Assembly: GCA_029255685.2 (NCBI GenBank)
Contig: CM055318.2
Span: 18,853,001-18,917,000 of the forward strand
DNA length: 64,000 bases
Source: Silene conica
Taxonomy: Eukaryota > Streptophyta > Magnoliopsida > Caryophyllales > Caryophyllaceae
Direction: 5' to 3'
Shown here: positions 59,303 through 64,000 of the stretch, piece by piece
Layout of the letters: each line of letters opens with the position of its first letter
Numbering within the stretch: the stretch's first letter is position 1
Translations under genes and position numbers: made by a program
Notes under the pieces: model-generated
Told to the model about the DNA's origin: nothing
Database searches by the model: none
Seen by the model: only the letters and a program-made list of their open reading frames with translations

Positions 59303-60705
59303 AATGGTAACAGAGTGACAATCTTGAAACCTGAACCAATGAAGCCCTATGAACTTAGGTGTGTCTAACTAAAATGAACCCAATTAGAAGTATGTGAGGC
59401 TACTGCAAAGGTTTGGGAAACGTCCCGAAACCGCGATCTCGCTTACATTCTTTTTATTTTCTTACTAAGGGTAGAATAGGGTATGTATGTATGTGTGATA
59501 TACTGTATGGTGAGACTTTGCGTATGATATACAATTGGTGGATATGTGTGATATTGTGAACAAAAATGTGAAACAAAGTGGTACGGTTGTTATGAAGTTG
59601 TGCGAATATTTAAACGTAGGATCTACTAGCTATGTGTTGTAGTGTGCGTATAGGTTGTGTGATGCGTAGGATAGGCGAAGAGCGTTTCCACTTCACAAAG
59701 CTGGACTGATAGGATAACTTGACCGAGTGATTAAGGAGTACTCAACCGAGTGGGTCTGACTCGGCCTAGTTGGTGAAACTCGACCGAGTAATTAGGGAGT
59801 ACTCGACGGAGTGGGTCTGGCTCGGCCTAGTTGGTGAAACTCGACCGAGTAGAGGGAGCTTGACCGAGTTGTTAGCACTCGACCGAGTAGAATGTATTTG
59901 ACCGAGTTAGTGATACTCGATTGAGTGTCGTCGTATAACTGTTATGTTTTATTTTTACGCCATTTGTTATTTATTGGTCGAGTTGAATATCGTACTATTG
60001 ATATATGCTTGTGATCACGAAACCCCAAAAGTCCTAGCGTGGATATAGTATATGGTAGTAAATAGGTAGTTACGTATCTTGTAGTCGAGTAGTTTGATCA
60101 AGTACCCGATCTAATTGCCAATTTGTCATTATCAAACCCCAGTGCCCCATAAGAACCTATCTTGACAAAAATGTATTCGTATACCGCTGATTCGAATCTT
60201 TCAAACCACTACCGCATCTTCATGTTTTCCATGTGTCGGTATCGTCTTATATACACATCTCATCTTCTGGAATCAACACCCTAAAACTTATAATACAGTT
60301 TGTTCATTATTATTGTCATTTTCTTTGCATTCGGCATCTTGACAGATTTCATAAAAAAATTGTTCTATCAGATTGTTAGAGACTGAGTATGCACGAAATG
60401 AGAACTGTCAATAATAATTCACACCGAATCGACTTTGCTTTCCTAATAGAACAATTCGACCCTATATTAGTGCCATGGTTATACCGAATTTCCTATTGAG
60501 ATATAGACAGTGTCCTCTGTTTTCCGGCACAAGAATCAGAGATGTAATTCAGAAGTATTTTATATAGTTTGTTATATTTTTCAATGATGCAGAAGACAAA
60601 CTTTTTTCTGTATTTTAACATTTTACTCTATATCTATTTATATAGATATGAAAAGGGATAGAGGATGTATTTGTGAAGAGTTGTAACTTTTCCAAAATTC
60701 TGACA
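59303..60705 (+). mobile_element. leader remnant of the Gypsy element, then unclassified DNA (fossil)
   Basis: After the primer site the sequence shows repeats of ctcgaccgagt/ctcggcctagttggtg (59700-59930), the same motif type as in the LTR, supporting one element. Beyond about 60000 nothing is recognised. No ORF resembling gag or pol. Confidence 0.4.
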
Positions 60706-60710
60706 TATTC

Positions 60711-61292
60711 TGTTAAATTCAACAACGGGTCTGGGCCACACCCGAACGGAGGAGAAAGAGTCCATAATATAAACTCAAGAGGGTTCCACTCTAAAACCAA
60801 TTTGCGATAGAGGGAGTAACCCCTTGCCTTATATAGTGATAATTCTTCTTCTCTTCTATCAATGTGGGACAATCCTCACATGTGGGATTATCGGGTTTCT
60901 TCACACTCCCCCGCACATGTGAGGCCCATTTACACACGGACTGGACAAATTCACTGAGCAACCTTGCTCGTCCAGCTGTAAACTTGGCCCAGTATCAACT
61001 CAGACCAGACATATTCAATTGAGCAATTTTCTTTGCTCGTCCGACTGCAAACTCTGGTCCATGAATCCCAGGTCTCTAGCCATGTGCTCTGATACCATGT
61101 TAAATTCAACAACGGGTCTAGGCCACACCCGAACGGAGGAGAAAGAGTCCACAATATAAACCCAAGAGGGTTCCACTCTAAAACCAATTGGCGATAGAGG
61201 GAGTAACCCCTTGCCTTATATAGTGATAATTCTTCTCCTCTTCTATCAATGTGGGACAATCCTCACATGTGGGATTATCGGGTTTCTTCACA
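60711..61292 (-). mobile_element. complete TRIM retrotransposon, 582 bp (fossil, looks whole)
   Basis: Two 195-bp direct repeats (60711-60905 and 61098-61292) differ at about five positions. An exact 5-bp duplication TATTC flanks the whole (60706-60710 and 61293-61297). On the minus strand the order is LTR starting TGTGAAGAAACCCGA, primer site TGGTATCAGAGC, about 190 bp of non-coding interior, purine tract TGTGCGGGGGAGTG, LTR. That is the full plan of a terminal-repeat retrotransposon in miniature, with the TCCCACATTGATAG block typical of the Katydid type. About 2.6% LTR difference suggests an age of a few million years at usual plant rates. Confidence 0.93.
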
Positions 61293-61568
61293 TATTCAAT
61301 TTCTATTGCGGAAATTAAATCCCTTTCCCCGGGCATTGCCTCGGATCCCATCATAGTTGTTCAAATGCAAACTATGTCGTAAATTCGTAAATAATTATGC
61401 AAGTGTTATACACTCCGTACTACCCGAACTTATACGAACTTACATTATAGTATAACGAACTTACCCATCTACGAACCAAACCCTAATACGCTAAATGAAC
61501 CGGGAATTACACTTAAATTACCAACAAGAGTACAGTCCTCCCGGAGGGCACTAGATTTTTTTTGCCCT

Positions 61569-61576
61569 TATAAATA
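61569..61576 (+). promoter_or_regulatory. TATA box of the expansin gene
   Basis: TATAAATA, 111 bases before the expansin start codon, followed by a C/T-rich leader; spacing fits a plant TATA promoter. Confidence 0.65.
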
Positions 61577-61686
61577 CTCGTCTCCTTTCCTTTGTTCCCA
61601 TGCACCCTCTCATAGTCTCATACCTTCAACACTATACTTCCTTTCCCACTCCCACTTCGCTAGTTTACTCACTCCCACTTCTATCA

Positions 61687-63208
61687 ATGGTTACCATCGT
61701 CCTTCTTATTACTCTCTCTATTATTTCCTCTCTTTTCACTCTAATTTACGAGTATTTTTCCAAAATGGGCGATTTTCACTATTTAATTAACAAAATAGGT
61801 AACTTGTGAAATTTATTACCAAAAATAGGTCCACGTCATCACCGAAGCTAGGTTCGTATTAAAGTCGCTCACCCGGTAAGCGACCAAACCAAAATTCTCA
61901 ATCCTAGGCCAAGTCGCTCTCGCGCTAAGCGACTTGCATCCTTCCCCTTCCCCTGTTTCCCTTCCCCTGTTCCCTGTTTCCCTTCCCCAAATTCCCTTTC
62001 TCTACTTCCTCAATTAACAAACATCTCTTCTACTTATAGAAATAGCAACCCCTTCAAACTCACATCATCATCTTTTACAAAATCTTTACAAAATATAGTA
62101 TGATTAATGAAATCGGTTCGATTTCGACGAATAATAACCTACTTATAAACATTGATGATGAGAATGCTGATGTTGATGGTGATGATGATGGTGATGACCA
62201 TGATGATTAGTAATGATGATTGATGATGATGATAACCATGATGATTGATGATGATGATAATACGATGATGGGAAAGGGGGAAACAGGGGAAGGGTGTCAA
62301 GTCGCTCACCCGCTGAGCGAATTGAATTTTTATCGCAGATTCGAAAATCTGATCCTACGTGGACCCATTTTTGGTAATTAATTATAAAAGTTACCTATTT
62401 CGTTAATTAATTGGCGAGAATCGCCCATTTTGGAAAAAAATTTCTAATTTACGCTACAAACCTGACCCCGTACACCGGAGGTGCTTGGCAAAACGCCCAT
62501 GCTACTTTCTATGGTGGCTCTGACGCCTCCGGTACCATGGGTACCTTCTTACTTCCCTTATTCACATTTTTATACTTGTTTCAATTTTAATAATAACACG
62601 TGAAAGAATGATCATTAAAATTGATGGAACGTATTCCTTAACACAAATGCAGCTGGTTTGGAATGTCCTAATCGTGATTTCTAGTGGCCCGTACACGTCA
62701 ATTAATTAATCTCTTTATTTGCAACTATCAATGAATCAAGACAGTCCAAACCAGCGTCTACGGACCACTAGAAACCATATATGATATATACTCCGATCCG
62801 TAACGAGTAATAACATTCTTACGAGTATTAAACTGAATTTAAGGTAATGTTTGGATGTTGGTGCATGTATGTATGTATGTAGGGGGAGCATGTGGATACG
62901 GAAACTTGTACAGCCAAGGGTATGGGGTTAACACAGCTGCATTGAGCACTGCTCTGTTCAACAGCGGGAAGAGTTGCGGAGCTTGCTTCGAGCTCAAGTG
63001 CGCAAATGACCCACGATGGTGTCATCCAGGTAGCCCATCAATCTTCATTACAGCCACCAATTTCTGCCCGCCCAACTACGCCTTGCCTAGTGATAACTGA
63101 TAATGGTGGCTGGTGTAACCCGCCTCGTCCCCATTTCGACCTCGCTATGCCAATGTTCCTTAAGATTGCTCACTATCGTGCTGGCATTGTCCCCGTTGCT
63201 TTTCGCCG
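61687..63208 (+). pseudogene. EXPA: alpha-expansin, broken by a MULE
   Basis: Exon 1 is 61687-62540 with an insertion; exon 2 is 62883-63208. The start MVTIVLLITLSIISSLF is a signal peptide, as wall-secreted expansins need. After the insertion the mature part follows: HATFYGGSDASGTMG, then in exon 2 [37 protein letters not shown] and [19 protein letters not shown]. These are family 45-like domain motifs. Splice sites and phases (G/GG at the first junction) are those of EXPA genes. Three defects: a 692-bp MULE after codon 21 brings stops; a 7-bp duplication near 63091-63103 (TGATAACTGATAA) shifts frame within the NDNGGWCN region; and the last exon, encoding the C-terminal binding domain, is not found in the remaining 790 bases. 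A host gene copy that has lost function; the last exon could lie beyond the window. Confidence 0.88.
61751..62442. mobile_element. non-autonomous MULE inside the expansin signal peptide
   Basis: The element is 692 bp, flanked by an 11-bp duplication TCTAATTTACG (61740-61750 and 62443-62453). The terminal inverted repeats are about 90 bases: the left begins AGTATTTTTCCAAAATGGGC and the inverse of the right shares TTTTTCCAAAATGGGCGATT. The arms close with TAGGTCCACGTCATCACC / its inverse. The interior has two forms of AAGTCGCTCACCCG and a GAT-rich microsatellite (about 62150-62270). No transposase. Confidence 0.88.
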
Positions 63209-64000
63209 GTATCAACCATTATCTCTCTTTTCCCCTCTTTTCTCATTTAAATTCTTGTCATTTATCAACTTCTTTTTTTGAGTCGTCAGACCGTCTTATA
63301 TCCAAGTTATACATATCAAACTATAACAAACATTCTATTATATATATATTTTTTTTGTGTCAAATGAAGTGCAAGACGAATACAATATAATAAAAGTGGA
63401 TTTAAACGCATGACCTATTATATTGTTAGGTTAACTAGTTGAAGTCTTGACCACTAATTAAGACCCAGTATATGATAGATTGATACATACCGTGTAATAG
63501 TTTTAACGTTTTATGATGAAATAGTCGCATGAGCCTTAGCTTCTTCAGGCCTTTGGGACGTGATCAAGTGTGTTATTTACTGTAAGCTAGTGTCATAAAT
63601 TGGCCAATTAGTGCGTAACATTTGGAAATAAATGCCTGATATAAATGAAATCATTTATTTTTGAATAAATCTGTTAATTTAAGTATAGTGTCAGTGTATA
63701 TGATGAATATAAATACGGCTGATTTTATTGGTTGATGTTGCATTAACTTACCAATGATTTAATGGAGAATTGTCTTTTGTTTAATTGAAGAACTCTTATG
63801 ATAACTTCTAACTTTATCGAAAATGGGGTTTGAACTCGGGTTGTTATGATGGTGAGAAAAGATTACTACCACCAAGCTATTAAATTTTAGTAATATATTT
63901 GCACATAAATAAATATATACAAGTTTTTTTCTCGATTAATGGGGATGGGAATTCACGCCATCACCCCTATAAATCCGCCCTTGTGTATGTGTTATATGTT
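63209..64000. other. downstream of broken expansin
   Basis: AT-rich sequence beginning with the exon 2 donor GTATCAACC. No expansin exon 3 and no other gene recognised. The last 200 bases (gaactcgggttgttatgatgg) look like generic repeat DNA. Confidence 0.4.

Noticed and set aside
60615-61259. Two similar minus-strand ORFs starting MSHIDRR
   Set aside because: They lie in the paired TRIM LTRs; their likeness reflects the LTR duplication, not a gene family.

Overview
This is nuclear DNA of a flowering plant. The host genes have plant GT-AG introns and encode plant proteins: an AP-3 beta adaptin, a DUF547 leucine-zipper protein, a small C2 protein and an alpha-expansin. The rest is a dense nest of plant transposons. 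A Caryophyllales relative is my guess from repeat style (long LTRs ending in a conserved CCCCTCGCG block, 'gagacggtctctc' MITEs); the sequence alone does not prove it.

Layout. 1-10871: 3' part of a broken Sirevirus-like Ty1/copia element (pol, an extra downstream ORF, 3' LTR). A hAT MITE sits in its extra ORF and a 3.8-kb Gypsy-type solo LTR sits in its LTR. 11852-17195: a second solo LTR split by a nearly intact 3.7-kb hAT transposon. 17710-18090: probable small Helitron. 18659-27295: a PIF/Harbinger element keeping only its Myb-like ORF, split by a 6.5-kb L1-type LINE with a 16-bp target duplication. 27300-32240: MITEs, a Gypsy protease scrap, a copia solo LTR, a CACTA-like end and a second hAT MITE.

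32483-51297 is the genic core: C2-domain gene (+, 5 exons), a third hAT MITE, tRNA-Lys(UUU), DUF547 gene (+, 9 exons) and AP3B (-, 11 exons). The last two converge tail to tail. Introns of the C2 gene and of AP3B carry MITEs and small tandem duplications. A 779-bp MULE with TIRs of about 190 bp lies 350 bp upstream of the AP3B start.

52945-61292 is again transposon-rich: a copia solo LTR split by a Gypsy solo LTR and by a Stowaway MITE, a Gypsy 5' LTR with primer site, and a complete TRIM. The window closes with an alpha-expansin gene that is broken: a 692-bp MULE lies inside its signal-peptide codons, exon 2 carries a 7-bp duplication, and the last exon is not visible.

Most element boundaries were fixed by finding exact target-site duplications by eye. 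Host genes were joined exon by exon with reading-frame phase checked at every junction.
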